A stretch of 64,000 nucleotides of DNA from Algisphaera agarilytica (GCF_014207595.1 NZ_JACHGY010000001.1:1240001-1304000), one strand, 5' to 3'. Counted from the stretch's first letter, positions 36,466-44,916 are shown. The notes: generated by a model not told the origin, from the letters alone. Numbers and translations are program-made.

Positions 36466-37643
36466 ACATGACGATCACACCTTTTTCTACAACACGCGCT
36501 CGACTTGAGAGCCCTACAACGAGCAAGCGGGTATGGCTGTTGATCGCCCTGATCATCTCCCCCTTGTGTCTTGGCGGATGTATCGGGCGGCAGGAACTCA
36601 TGGGGCTGTCGCAACAACTCTACACGACCTCGCCGGTCGCAAAGCAGCACGTCGAGGCCATGGCGGAGCGCGACCGCGCCGCAGTTAAATCGCATGAGCA
36701 AGCTCAGGCCACCTTCGAGCAGGCGGTTGAAGATCTGGTCGGTCGGCTTGCGGAAACAGCCAAAGCTCAGGCCAAGGCCGAGCTCGAAGTCGCTTCCCTC
36801 ACCGCACGCAAGCAGGTCCGTGACGACGCACAAAACCTGGCGACCAAGGCAGCTGAGCAGCGTACGGACACACGGCAACAATTGCTGGAATCTCTCAGTG
36901 AGCAAATGAAACCTCTCACCGATGAAGAAACCAAACTCCTTGCCACCTTCCGGGACGCAGAAGAACAGGCTCTGGCCTCCCCGCAGAACCGGGAGCTACA
37001 CGCCAAGGCACAAGACGCCGCATTGCAGTACACCTCCCTCGCTCTTCTCAACCGTAACGATTTTTATAGAGCACTAACCGCAGGCGAAGAACAGATTGAT
37101 CAAGCCCACGCCGCACACCTCATGGCGATTCAGCAGGCCCTGCAAACACACCAAGAACAGATTCAAGCTGCATACAACGACGCGCTGAACGTCATTGAAA
37201 ATACCGTCTTCATCAAACTGCCGAAGAAAGATCAAGCCCAGGCAAAAAAGGCCAGCGAAGCCGATACTGCACCCGCCGCCGACGCCTACAAGGGGCTGGA
37301 GGACTACCTGACCGCGGTCGAAGCCGCCGGCCGAGCCATCGAAAACGCGGCCCGCGCCAATTCTTTCGGCCCGGGATCTCTGGGCTCGGAATACTTCAAA
37401 GGCTTGGCCAACGGCCTTACCTCGCCGCAGGGCTGGCAGGCCAACGAACTCAAATGGGATGGAGTCGAAGACGCATCCAAAGCCCTATTTGCACCGATCC
37501 TTGAAGACTTCAAAAAAGAAGCCAAGCTCGCCGAAGACCAAGCCAAACGCGAGTTCAAGCAACTCGGCGACGGCCTCGCCAAGGCCGCCCTGGACAAAGC
37601 CGAAGATACGATTTCTTCGTTGCTGGACAAAGCCCTTAACTAA
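36462..37643 (+). CDS. coiled-coil lipoprotein, second gene of the cassette
   Basis: This 393-residue protein has a long signal peptide whose lipobox LGGC places the lipidated Cys at residue 40. The mature part is almost entirely charged and Ala/Gln/Glu-rich helix (heptad-like from about 60 to 260). A region with FGPGSLGSEYFKGLANGLTSP and a second helical tail (KKEAKLAEDQAKREFKQL) follow. No known domain is evident. It probably anchors to a membrane and extends as a rod. The ATG overlaps the preceding stop (ATGA). Confidence 0.75.
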   Translation: MNMTITPFSTTRARLESPTTSKRVWLLIALIISPLCLGGCIGRQELMGLSQQLYTTSPVAKQHVEAMAERDRAAVKSHEQAQATFEQAVEDLVGRLAETAKAQAKAELEVASLTARKQVRDDAQNLATKAAEQRTDTRQQLLESLSEQMKPLTDEETKLLATFRDAEEQALASPQNRELHAKAQDAALQYTSLALLNRNDFYRALTAGEEQIDQAHAAHLMAIQQALQTHQEQIQAAYNDALNVIENTVFIKLPKKDQAQAKKASEADTAPAADAYKGLEDYLTAVEAAGRAIENAARANSFGPGSLGSEYFKGLANGLTSPQGWQANELKWDGVEDASKALFAPILEDFKKEAKLAEDQAKREFKQLGDGLAKAALDKAEDTISSLLDKALN

Positions 37644-37695
37644 CCCCAAGCCCGCTTTCCTACGGCCGTGAAAAGCCGCCAACCGGAGCACCAAC

Positions 37696-38178
37696 ATGTC
37701 GCGCTACCCCGGCCCCGCCCTGCCCCGTGAATCACTCAAACGCAACCTCTCACCAGAAACTGCATCATTGGTAGATTCGATCGCCCCGAATCTGGACAAC
37801 GCGGTATCTGAAGTGGTCGATACATTTCGCAAGCAGTTGGAATCACAGGCAGAGGACTTCGCCCAGACTCACTACGTCGAACGGTTCCAACATCAAATCT
37901 CCGAAATCCAAACACGCTTTCAGGCAAACCTGGATGCGGCGGACCAAGAGGTTCGACGGCTCCGTGAAACAATCAACACCCTCACCGATACGACAAAAAA
38001 GGACCACACCGTATCAGACCTCAACAATGCCATCGAGAGCCTGAATCGCAGCGCCACGGCCCTCGACAACAAGATCAATGAAGCCAGGCAACGTGCCGAA
38101 ACGCTGGGTAATGAAACGGGGAAAGTCGCCGCCACCGCTATCAAGCTCGGTATCCGCACCCTCGGCGTTCCCATCTGA
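37696..38178 (+). CDS. small coiled-coil protein, third gene of the cassette
   Basis: This 160-residue protein has no signal peptide. Residues about 25-140 are mostly helical with heptad spacing (VSEVVDTFRKQLESQAEDF, then FQANLDAADQEVRRLRETIN), ending in ATAIKLGIRTLGVPI. GGAG lies seven bases before the ATG. It sits 52 bases after the lipoprotein gene and directly before a terminator, so it closes the cassette. It may bind the lipoprotein or membrane protein through coiled coils, which is a guess. Confidence 0.72.
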   Translation: MSRYPGPALPRESLKRNLSPETASLVDSIAPNLDNAVSEVVDTFRKQLESQAEDFAQTHYVERFQHQISEIQTRFQANLDAADQEVRRLRETINTLTDTTKKDHTVSDLNNAIESLNRSATALDNKINEARQRAETLGNETGKVAATAIKLGIRTLGVPI

Positions 38179-38187
38179 TGAAGGTGT

Positions 38188-38223
38188 AGCCACAGGCATC
38201 TTCGAGTGCCTGTCGGCTTTTTT
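38188..38223 (+). terminator. terminator after the three-gene cassette
   Basis: Stem ACAGGCA (38192-38198) / TGCCTGT (38207-38213), extended by AGCC/GGCT around one bulge and followed by six T. Confidence 0.8.
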
Positions 38224-38310
38224 GCCTCCTGATTTTCATTCGCGCGCTACACAAGGGAATCAATCCACAACTCTTGGTCTACGAGAGAACAGGACTTCGC
38301 CAATCTCATG

Positions 38311-38347
38311 TTAAAACGCCGGCCCACGAAGTAACGTAGGCCGGCGT
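38311..38347 (-). terminator. terminator after the fibro-slime gene
   Basis: Stem ACGCCGGCC (38316-38324) / GGCCGGCGT (38339-38347). On the minus strand it is followed by TTTTAA, 31 bases beyond the stop of the gene at 38378. Confidence 0.8.
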
Positions 38348-38377
38348 ATAACTGGGTTTCGATTAAGTTGGAAACAA

Positions 38378-39226
38378 TCAATCGTAGAGCGGCTCGGTCT
38401 CGGTCGAGAGTTGCAGCGTCGTCTCGATACGGAAGTTCGATTCGGTAACGTGACGCTCGGCGAAGAAGAGCACCAGCTCATAGATGCCGTTGGGCTCAAG
38501 CCCGAGGCTCTCGGCCGCGTCGTCGAGGTTGATCTCGCCCGTAGCTTGGCCGTGCACGCCGCCGATGTCCACGGCGAGCTGGCCGTTGATGAAGACCCAG
38601 ACGTCGTCGTCACCGACGAACTTGAAGGCTAGGTCCTGCGAGGGGTCGTCACGCTTGCTCCGCGGGGTGAAGGTGAAGAGCGTACGCAGTTCGTAGGTGA
38701 AAAAGAAGTTGTGGGTGCCGGTGCTTTCAGTCCGGAAATCGTTCCACGACTCTTCGCCGTCGGTCACTTCATCCATGGGGAAGAAGTATTTTTCATCTGC
38801 GTTAGAGCTCTGCTTCTCACGAGCGAAGTAGAACACGCCGGGGCTTCCCGAGAGCGGCTCGAGGGTGATCGAGTAGCTGCTGGTCTTGTTGACGCCTTCG
38901 ACATCACGGAACCACTGGTTGAAGGAATCTTCGCCTGTGATCATGCCGCGGGCCGAGTTGCCGCTGGCGAGCACGGGCTTGCCGACACCCACCGGGCCGT
39001 CGAGGTAGTACTCGACCAGGCCGGTCTTGACCCCGAAGCTCTTGTCGGGGTTCTGCATGTCGGGATGGCTTTCCTTGAAGTCACGTAGGGTGCCTTCGAG
39101 GACGATGGTGTCGGGCGTGGAGTCTTCGGCCGGCGTCAGAGATTCCGAGGCGACCGCCGATCCCGCAAACAGCATCGAACCCGCGAGTGCCGCGGTCAAC
39201 AGGTTGAATGTGGTGGGCGTTTTCAT
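38378..39226 (-). CDS. secreted fibro-slime domain protein
   Basis: This 282-residue exported protein has a signal peptide (MKTPTTFNLLTAALAGSMLFAGSAVAS) and one fibro-slime/PA14-like domain covering most of the mature part. Diagnostic phrases are VEYYLDG near the start, FTYELRTLFTF, the calcium/sugar-site-like DDDVWVFINGQLAVDIGGVHG, and ELVLFFAERHVTESNFRIETT at the end. Fibro-slime domains occur in adhesive secreted proteins of myxobacteria and other gliders. It ends with no anchor. It lies 291 bases downstream of the last minor pilin-like gene and may be a substrate or adhesin of that pilus. I chose the ATG giving a clean signal peptide. Confidence 0.88.
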   Translation of the reverse strand: MKTPTTFNLLTAALAGSMLFAGSAVASESLTPAEDSTPDTIVLEGTLRDFKESHPDMQNPDKSFGVKTGLVEYYLDGPVGVGKPVLASGNSARGMITGEDSFNQWFRDVEGVNKTSSYSITLEPLSGSPGVFYFAREKQSSNADEKYFFPMDEVTDGEESWNDFRTESTGTHNFFFTYELRTLFTFTPRSKRDDPSQDLAFKFVGDDDVWVFINGQLAVDIGGVHGQATGEINLDDAAESLGLEPNGIYELVLFFAERHVTESNFRIETTLQLSTETEPLYD

Positions 39227-39334
39227 GAGACGATCTTTCTGCGAGGGTTGAAGGTCAAACCACGGATTCGCGTGGCCCGGCCAACAATGCGATTGGCCGA
39301 CGTGTGGTGTGTGAACTAACCAAAGAGAACGATT

Positions 39335-39348
39335 CAATAGCGCTATTG
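39335..39348. promoter_or_regulatory. perfect palindrome CAATAGCGCTATTG, candidate operator
   Basis: A 14-bp perfect palindrome 109 bases upstream of the fibro-slime ATG. The core ATAGCGCTAT recurs at 43480-43489, immediately upstream of the GspI-like gene at 43481. Confidence 0.35.
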
Positions 39349-39517
39349 CCAAATCGCTTCACCCGGATAACGCCGTTGGACCAAAACCCCGGCCGGTTTG
39401 TAATGGATGTGCGGATTGATACGGGATGCGAGCGAATCTAACCAACCCGGTAAAATAACCGTTTTGGCGCGGCGGTACGCACCGCCTCGATGGCAGGATC
39501 GACCTTGTTGTGGCTGA

Positions 39518-40135
39518 TCAATTCAATCGGCGGGGCTTGGTCGAAGCGATCACGCGCACCGGAGGGATGTCGCCGACCTCCAAGTCCAGGCTGGCGTCGT
39601 CGTCGGCCTCAACCGTGAAGTCGATGCTCCCCCGCTCGAGCACCAGTACACCGTCGTTGGTCAACCGGCGGGCGAGTTGGAAGGTGCACTCGGTAACCCC
39701 ACCGATGATCGGCTGGGTCGTCGGCGTCGCGCCGCTGTAGGGCTCGCGGGTCAGCATCAACAGGTCGTTGACCTCGTCGTAGCTGATGGTCAGTGTGTCG
39801 CGGTTCCCATCGATGAGCTGGAGGTAGCTGCTCGTGACGATGTCGCCGCTCACGGTCACGGTCTCGCCGGTCAGCGCATCCGACACCCGCAGCGGGCCGT
39901 GCGCCTCGTTGGTGCGGACCAACGTCAACACCCGGTTGATGACCATCCGCGTAGAGGTCTGGGTCGAAGCCGATTCCGCCGCGATAGCGTACGACTTGAA
40001 CGACGCGTCGATCGCGACCATCGTCGCGGTCAGCAGCATCGCGCTGATGGCCAGCGCCACCAGCATCTCGACCAGCGATAGGCCGCGGGCGCGGGCTGAC
40101 TTGGGATTTCGGATTTGGGATTTCGGATTCATCAT
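39518..40135 (-). CDS. minor pilin-like protein, GspJ/PilW type
   Basis: This 205-residue prepilin has a basic leader ending in Gly18, then LSLVEMLVALAISAMLLTATMVA with Glu5. A globular domain includes TLTISYDEVNDLLMLTREPY and a C-terminal beta region. The leader (MMNPKSQIRNPKSARAR) is encoded by an imperfect 7-8-bp tandem repeat just after the start codon (40103-40130). It is the last of three pilin/PilX-like genes read on this strand and probably part of the tip or priming complex. The two adjacent ATGs (40135, 40132) are equally possible. Confidence 0.87.
   Translation of the reverse strand: MMNPKSQIRNPKSARARGLSLVEMLVALAISAMLLTATMVAIDASFKSYAIAAESASTQTSTRMVINRVLTLVRTNEAHGPLRVSDALTGETVTVSGDIVTSSYLQLIDGNRDTLTISYDEVNDLLMLTREPYSGATPTTQPIIGGVTECTFQLARRLTNDGVLVLERGSIDFTVEADDDASLDLEVGDIPPVRVIASTKPRRLN
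40103..40130. repeat. 7-8-bp tandem repeat at the start of the GspJ-like gene
   Basis: Plus-strand units GGGATTTC, GGATTTG, GGATTTC and GGATTC. The array begins within a few bases of the ATG of the gene that ends at 39518. Confidence 0.85.
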
Positions 40136-40204
40136 GTCAATCCTCTATGCGGATCGGGTTCGGAGAGGATTCGGTTTCCCTAGACCCATCCGATCTCCAC
40201 GTAC

Positions 40205-42784
40205 TTACTGACCGCTTTCGTGGTAGGTCTGAATCAGCGGACGCAGTTCCAGCGGGCCGTCGATGCCGTCGGGTAACGCCAGCGTCGGGTCGTAGATCAA
40301 TTTGATTTTGCCCAGGCCGCCGCTGGGCAGGTCGGCCTCGAGGTCGCCCTGGCCCTGCGAGAAGTAGCCCAGGGTCGTGTTGAATTGCGGCGCGGTGCCG
40401 CCCTTCACCGGGGCCACGCCGCTGATGGGTTCAAACGTCGTGATCAATGTGCCACGCACCTCGATCTGACCACGCATGTCGATCAGACCCGCAACCACCG
40501 CACCGGAAAGTTCCAGCGTTTCTTCGCTGCTGTCGCCTTCCTGGAACGAGCCCATCTCCACCGAGACGTGCGGCAGCAAGAGCGAGCTGCGCTTGTACAG
40601 CCGGACTTCGTCATCCGATGGGGCCTTGTCGAAATCGAACGCGGTGTTGCCCGTGAAGGTGACCTTGTTGCGGACGTGCGTGAACTGGGCCGGCTGCGAA
40701 CCGTCGGGCGCGCCGCTGACGATCGGGCCCTCAAAGGTGCAGTCGTCGAAACGGATGTTGTTGCCGTAGGGCTTCGTATCATCCACGGTCGTGCCGCCGA
40801 CGCTGGCGCTGTAGTCGGGGTGCTTGGGGATGCCGCTGGACTCTTGCATGCCGACGTAGTTGAAGTTCTCGTCGTCGTTGTCCGGGCTAACCTCGATGAA
40901 GGTCACGCCGACGAACCGGCAGTTCTTGAACAGCGCGTTGGTGCCCAGCGGGATACGGGTGTTCTGAAACACCATGTTTTCGTAGACCGGGCGGTCGTAG
41001 TAGTCGTACGGATAGGCCGCGCCGTAGGGCACTTCCTCGAACGTGGTGCTCTCCGAAGCGGTAAAGGCTCCGTTGTCCACGCCCTTCTGCGATTCCACGG
41101 TCACCGTGGCCAGGTCGGCAAAGCTCTTGGTGTCGAAGCTGTGTTGGTCGAAGCTGTGAACATCCAGCGCGGCATCCGCCGTGGTCAGCGGGGCTTCGCC
41201 GTAGTCAGGCTTGATCGCGCCCTGGAGGAAGTCTTTGTACTCGGGCGTGGTGCTGCCGCCCGTGTCGCCCCAGGAGCTCAACCCGTCGTTCCAGTCGGAC
41301 GCGGTCGCCTTGAGCGAGACCTGGCCGCGGATCTTGGAGTAGAGGTCATCGCCGTCGATGAAGCCGTCGTTGTAGCCGTAGCGGAATTCGTCACCGCTGG
41401 TGTCCATCATCTCGAAGAGCTGAGCGGCGGTGTTCGCGCTGGACGAGTCGACCCCGCCGGTGAATTCCCCGGCAGTCACGCGTCCATCAATGGTGTCGGT
41501 ATCGAACTCGGCCAGGAAGAAGTCGAAATCGGTGAGATATCCGTCGCCGTCTTTATCCGCGAGGATCGCGGCGGCCTCGCCGCCGGGCCAGTCCTGGATC
41601 TCCAGGGCGTTGCGGGTGTCCAAGCGGTTGTCGCCGTTGATATCGTTCACCACCAGTTCGTTGTGGAACGTGCCACCCGAGGGGTAGGCCGAGTTCGGCG
41701 GGCTGAGGATCGAATCGAGGTTGTCGGTCAGGCCGATGAAGTCCGACTGCACCTGGATGGGGTGGCCGTTGAGCTTGTCGGTCTCGGTGAAACGCGAGCC
41801 AACGTTGCCCTTGATCTGCACGTTGCGGCCGATCATGATCCGGCTGCGCGACAGCACGGCGTAGGGAACCGTCTTGTCCAGACGGAAGTCCATCGAGATC
41901 GAGCGGTAGACCCGGCGGCGCGATTGCAGCTCGGCGTCGGTGATCTGGTTGTTCAGGTCACCGTCGAACGCCGTCACCTTCACCCGGATAAACCGGGCGT
42001 CCAGCGGCTTGGTGTCCAACTCGAAGAAGCTGTCGTAACCGACGGTTTCCGACACGATGAAGTCGATGCCGGCCTCGTCCTTGATCGCCATGTCGCGGCG
42101 GTAATCGGCCTGTTCCTCGGCGGTCCCGTTGGGGTTGCCGCCGGGCGGGCCGTAAGGCAGCCGGTCGTAGAACGGGTCGTCGTAACCCAGCGTCGAGGGC
42201 TGGAGGCCCAACGGGAGTTCGTGCGGGGTCATCGTGGCGGAGAACGACGGTGCGCCCGGCCCGATCTGCACAGCGGGCACCACCAGCTGATGGATCGGCC
42301 GGTTAAACGCGTCCACGCCGAGCGACGTGGTGTCCACGTACGGGTTGCCCGAAGACGCAAAGTTCAATTCACCCGCCAGGGCGTCGGCCAGCCGCTCAGC
42401 GATACCGGGGCTGCTGTCGGCGAGAGGGCCCGCCCACATGTCGTAGGCGTTGCCGTTCACGTCATAGAAGTTGCCCGCGTGGATCAGGCCCTCGGTGGTG
42501 TACACCCCGGGGAAGGTCAGCAGGTCGTCGGGGTCGCCCTGGGTGACCTGGTCGAGCCGGTAGACCATCAGGTCCATGCCGGTCTCGGCGGCGGCCATCG
42601 AGCGGTTGATCTTGAGGTGGCTGTCGGCGGTGCGGAGGTTGCCCTGCGAAACGATCGCCATCGCCGCAGCGAGGCTGCCGAAGATCATGAGAAACAGCAT
42701 CGCCAGAACCGCCGTGACGCCGCGTTCACGCGGGTTGGGCAATTGAGCGATGTAGCGATTTCGTGATTTGGTGATTCCAGTCAT
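40205..42784 (-). CDS. very large PilX-like pilus protein with EF-hand-like loops
   Basis: This protein has 859 residues. The N-terminal region is PilX-like: a basic leader, then RGVTAVLAMLFLMIFGSLAAAMAIVSQGNLRTADSHLKINRSMAAAETGMDLMVYRL, with a helix that packs into the pilus core. Typical PilX proteins have under 250 residues. The extra 700 contain beta-rich sequence and an acidic middle region. That region holds DINGDNRLD (about residue 383) and DKDGDGYLTDFDFF (from residue 410), which look like EF-hand or dockerin-type calcium loops. A repetitive Asn/Asp-rich part (FDDCTFEG, FKNCRFVGVTFIE) recalls pentapeptide or beta-helix repeats. I chose the ATG at 42784. It is likely a tip adhesin or platform. 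Confidence 0.8.
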   Translation of the reverse strand: MTGITKSRNRYIAQLPNPRERGVTAVLAMLFLMIFGSLAAAMAIVSQGNLRTADSHLKINRSMAAAETGMDLMVYRLDQVTQGDPDDLLTFPGVYTTEGLIHAGNFYDVNGNAYDMWAGPLADSSPGIAERLADALAGELNFASSGNPYVDTTSLGVDAFNRPIHQLVVPAVQIGPGAPSFSATMTPHELPLGLQPSTLGYDDPFYDRLPYGPPGGNPNGTAEEQADYRRDMAIKDEAGIDFIVSETVGYDSFFELDTKPLDARFIRVKVTAFDGDLNNQITDAELQSRRRVYRSISMDFRLDKTVPYAVLSRSRIMIGRNVQIKGNVGSRFTETDKLNGHPIQVQSDFIGLTDNLDSILSPPNSAYPSGGTFHNELVVNDINGDNRLDTRNALEIQDWPGGEAAAILADKDGDGYLTDFDFFLAEFDTDTIDGRVTAGEFTGGVDSSSANTAAQLFEMMDTSGDEFRYGYNDGFIDGDDLYSKIRGQVSLKATASDWNDGLSSWGDTGGSTTPEYKDFLQGAIKPDYGEAPLTTADAALDVHSFDQHSFDTKSFADLATVTVESQKGVDNGAFTASESTTFEEVPYGAAYPYDYYDRPVYENMVFQNTRIPLGTNALFKNCRFVGVTFIEVSPDNDDENFNYVGMQESSGIPKHPDYSASVGGTTVDDTKPYGNNIRFDDCTFEGPIVSGAPDGSQPAQFTHVRNKVTFTGNTAFDFDKAPSDDEVRLYKRSSLLLPHVSVEMGSFQEGDSSEETLELSGAVVAGLIDMRGQIEVRGTLITTFEPISGVAPVKGGTAPQFNTTLGYFSQGQGDLEADLPSGGLGKIKLIYDPTLALPDGIDGPLELRPLIQTYHESGQ
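42755..42778. repeat. 8-bp tandem repeat at the start of the PilX-like gene
   Basis: Three octamers on the plus strand: GCGATTTC, GTGATTTG and GTGATTCC. They encode part of the leader (GITKSRNR), beginning five bases after the ATG (42784) of the minus-strand gene. Confidence 0.85.
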
Positions 42785-42869
42785 CGTTGATCTCGTAAGT
42801 GGCCGCCTCCACCTATGTTTCAATTCAATCGCGATATCGCCCAAAGACGAAATCGCCAAATACTCCCAT

Positions 42870-43481
42870 TCACTGCGCGACGATCCAGGTCATGGTGGTG
42901 ATGGTCTCGGTGGGCGCCGTGGAGTCTTGCTGATAGTTGATCGTGACGTTCACCCGCATCATGGCGGTCGAACCGAGCGGCTGGATGTCGGTGGGCCCGG
43001 CCACCAGGTTGTCTGGGAAGACGTTCTCGACGGTGACCACCTGCGACCACTGGTCCAGGCCATCGACCGGGAGCCGCAGCCCGTTGATCGGCGGGTTAAA
43101 GGTGACGCCGCTGCCATAACCTGCGCCGGTCACGGTGCCGGCGAAGTCATCCAGGTCGTCGTAGTTGGCCACGTCGTTCTGCGGATTGGGCGTGCTGCTT
43201 TCTTCGTTCGATTCGGGGCCGAGGTTGGCGGCGCCGGTGATCGGGTCGTGGTGCGGCAGGGTCAGCGTGAGCTCGCGGATCTCGTTGGCGAGCATCTGCG
43301 CGGTGCCGGTGCGTTGGGCCCAGTCGTTCTTGATGTGGTAAGCCTGCTGGGCCGACACCATCGCGAGCACGCCCACACCGACGATGACCATCGTCAGCGC
43401 CGCTTCGATCAGCGTGAAGCCGGCCGCCGCGCAGCGGCGGATTGGGCGAGTTTGCGATTTGGTGATCTGGTGATTCTTCAT
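42870..43481 (-). CDS. minor pilin-like protein, GspI/PilV type
   Basis: This 203-residue prepilin has a leader ending AAAG, then FTLIEAALTMVIVGVGVLAMVSAQQA with Glu5. A domain containing NEIRELTLTLPHHDP follows. Its C-terminal end TTMTWIVAQ resembles other GspI/PilV proteins. The leader (MKNHQITKSQTRPIRRC) is encoded partly by octamer repeats (43454-43477). It follows the GspF-like gene after 109 bases on the same strand and precedes the PilX-like gene, so it is part of the second pilus locus. Confidence 0.87.
   Translation of the reverse strand: MKNHQITKSQTRPIRRCAAAGFTLIEAALTMVIVGVGVLAMVSAQQAYHIKNDWAQRTGTAQMLANEIRELTLTLPHHDPITGAANLGPESNEESSTPNPQNDVANYDDLDDFAGTVTGAGYGSGVTFNPPINGLRLPVDGLDQWSQVVTVENVFPDNLVAGPTDIQPLGSTAMMRVNVTINYQQDSTAPTETITTMTWIVAQ
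43454..43477. repeat. 8-bp tandem repeat at the start of the GspI-like gene
   Basis: Three octamers on the plus strand: GCGATTTG, GTGATCTG and GTGATTCT. They start four bases inside the minus-strand coding region, close to its ATG at 43481. Confidence 0.85.
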
Positions 43482-43489
43482 AGCGCTAT
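43480..43489. promoter_or_regulatory. palindrome ATAGCGCTAT at the start of the GspI-like gene
   Basis: A 10-bp palindrome overlapping the start codon region. It matches the core of the palindrome at 39335-39348. Confidence 0.3.
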
Positions 43490-43590
43490 TGTTTCAATCA
43501 ACCAATCCGTACCGGGGCCAGGCAAATCCAGTCGCACGAAGCGTCGGCCCTACAACCCGTCCAAACCTCACGACCGCTTCGATCGCCCGA

Positions 43591-44820
43591 TCACTTCACG
43601 AGCGTCGAGAGCTTGAAGATCGGCAGGATGATCGCCATGGCGATGAAGCCGACGACCGAACCCATGATGATGATCATGATGGGCTCGATCATGCTGGTGA
43701 CGGTCTTGATGGTTTCCTTGAGCCGCCGGGCGTAGAACTCCGAGACCTCGTCGAGCACTTCGCCGAGTTTGCCGGACTCTTCACCCGCCGCGATCATCTG
43801 GATCACGGCCTTGGGCAGCAGCTTGCCCTTGTACAGGGGCTGCGCGATTTTCTTACCTTGCTTCACCGAGCTGTAGACGTTGCGCCACATCCGGCGGAAC
43901 ATGCGGTTGCCGCTGATCTCGCCGGTGATCGCAAGCGTGTCCAGCATCGGGACACCCGCGTTGATCAGCTCGCCCATGGTGTGCAGCGAGCGGCTGATGT
44001 ACAGCGCGTTGAACATCTTTTCGAAGATGGGGAACTTGAGCTTGAGCTGGTCGAACCACCAGCCGCCGGGCTCGGTCTTGCTGATGAAGAAGCCGATCAA
44101 CACCAGCACGATCAGTGCCAGCAGGACCGCCCACCACCAGACCACCATGAATTCCGACAACGCCATGAGGAAGATCGTCGGGCCGGGCATCGCCGACTCC
44201 TTGCCTTCAAACACCGCGGCGAAGCGGGGCAGCACGAAGGTCAGCAGGAACACGGTGACGGCGATCGCCATGCCGCCGATCACCGCCGGGTAGATCATCG
44301 CGCCGATGACCATCGAGCGGGTCTCGATCTGCTGGGCGAGGTACGCGGCGATCCGGTCGAGCATCTGGCTGAACGAGCCGGACATTTCCGAGGCGCGGAC
44401 CATGTTGACGTACAGCGGGCCGAACAGCTTGGGGTGCTTGGCCAGCGATTCGGAGAACGGCTTGCCGGACTCCACATCCTGCTTGATCTGGTACAGGATC
44501 TGTTTGAACTTGGCGTTTTCGGTTTGCTCGGCGATGCCTTCGAGGGCGGCGCGGAGCGAGATGCCGGCCCGGATCATGACCGCGAGCTGGCTGGTGAAGT
44601 TCAGCACGTCCTTGGCGGACGGGCCGGACGAGTAGTTCAGCGCCTTAAGCGTTTCTTTCCAGTCCCGGCTGCTGCCGCCGCTGTTCACGGGCGTGAGCTG
44701 CAGAACGGTGTTGCCCTGGCTCCGCAGCATCTGAGCCGCGGCCATGGCGTTCTCGGCCGCGAGAGTGCCGACGGTGGTCTCGCCACCACTGGTTCGCATT
44801 TGGTATCGGTAGTTGGGCAT
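43591..44820 (-). CDS. inner-membrane platform protein, GspF/PilC family (second copy)
   Basis: This 409-residue protein has two T2SSF domains. The first contains FTSQLAVMIRAGISLRAALEGI and the second contains YISRSLHTMGELINAGVPMLDTL. Helices lie near 175-200, 220-245 and 380-400. The ending MIEPIMIIIMGSVVGFIAMAIILPIFKL is characteristic. The N-terminal MPNYRYQMRTSGGETTVGTLAAEN fits PilC/GspF. The gene lies 96 bases downstream of pilT. It is clearly a paralogue of the gene at 2850, not a duplicate with recent identity. Confidence 0.94.
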   Translation of the reverse strand: MPNYRYQMRTSGGETTVGTLAAENAMAAAQMLRSQGNTVLQLTPVNSGGSSRDWKETLKALNYSSGPSAKDVLNFTSQLAVMIRAGISLRAALEGIAEQTENAKFKQILYQIKQDVESGKPFSESLAKHPKLFGPLYVNMVRASEMSGSFSQMLDRIAAYLAQQIETRSMVIGAMIYPAVIGGMAIAVTVFLLTFVLPRFAAVFEGKESAMPGPTIFLMALSEFMVVWWWAVLLALIVLVLIGFFISKTEPGGWWFDQLKLKFPIFEKMFNALYISRSLHTMGELINAGVPMLDTLAITGEISGNRMFRRMWRNVYSSVKQGKKIAQPLYKGKLLPKAVIQMIAAGEESGKLGEVLDEVSEFYARRLKETIKTVTSMIEPIMIIIMGSVVGFIAMAIILPIFKLSTLVK

Positions 44821-44916
44821 ATTCCTTCGTCCCTTTAGCTCCGGGCTTTGTCCGGAGGCCTCTCTCTTGCATCACCGTCCCCGGGCGAAGCCCAGGGCTC
44901 ACGGAAAACTCCTCGA

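Noticed and set aside
40385-42766. 793-codon plus-strand open frame opposite the PilX-like gene
   Set aside because: The minus-strand frame has a pilin-type N-terminus and calcium loops and fits its neighbours; the antisense frame is Arg/His/Val-rich with no domain.
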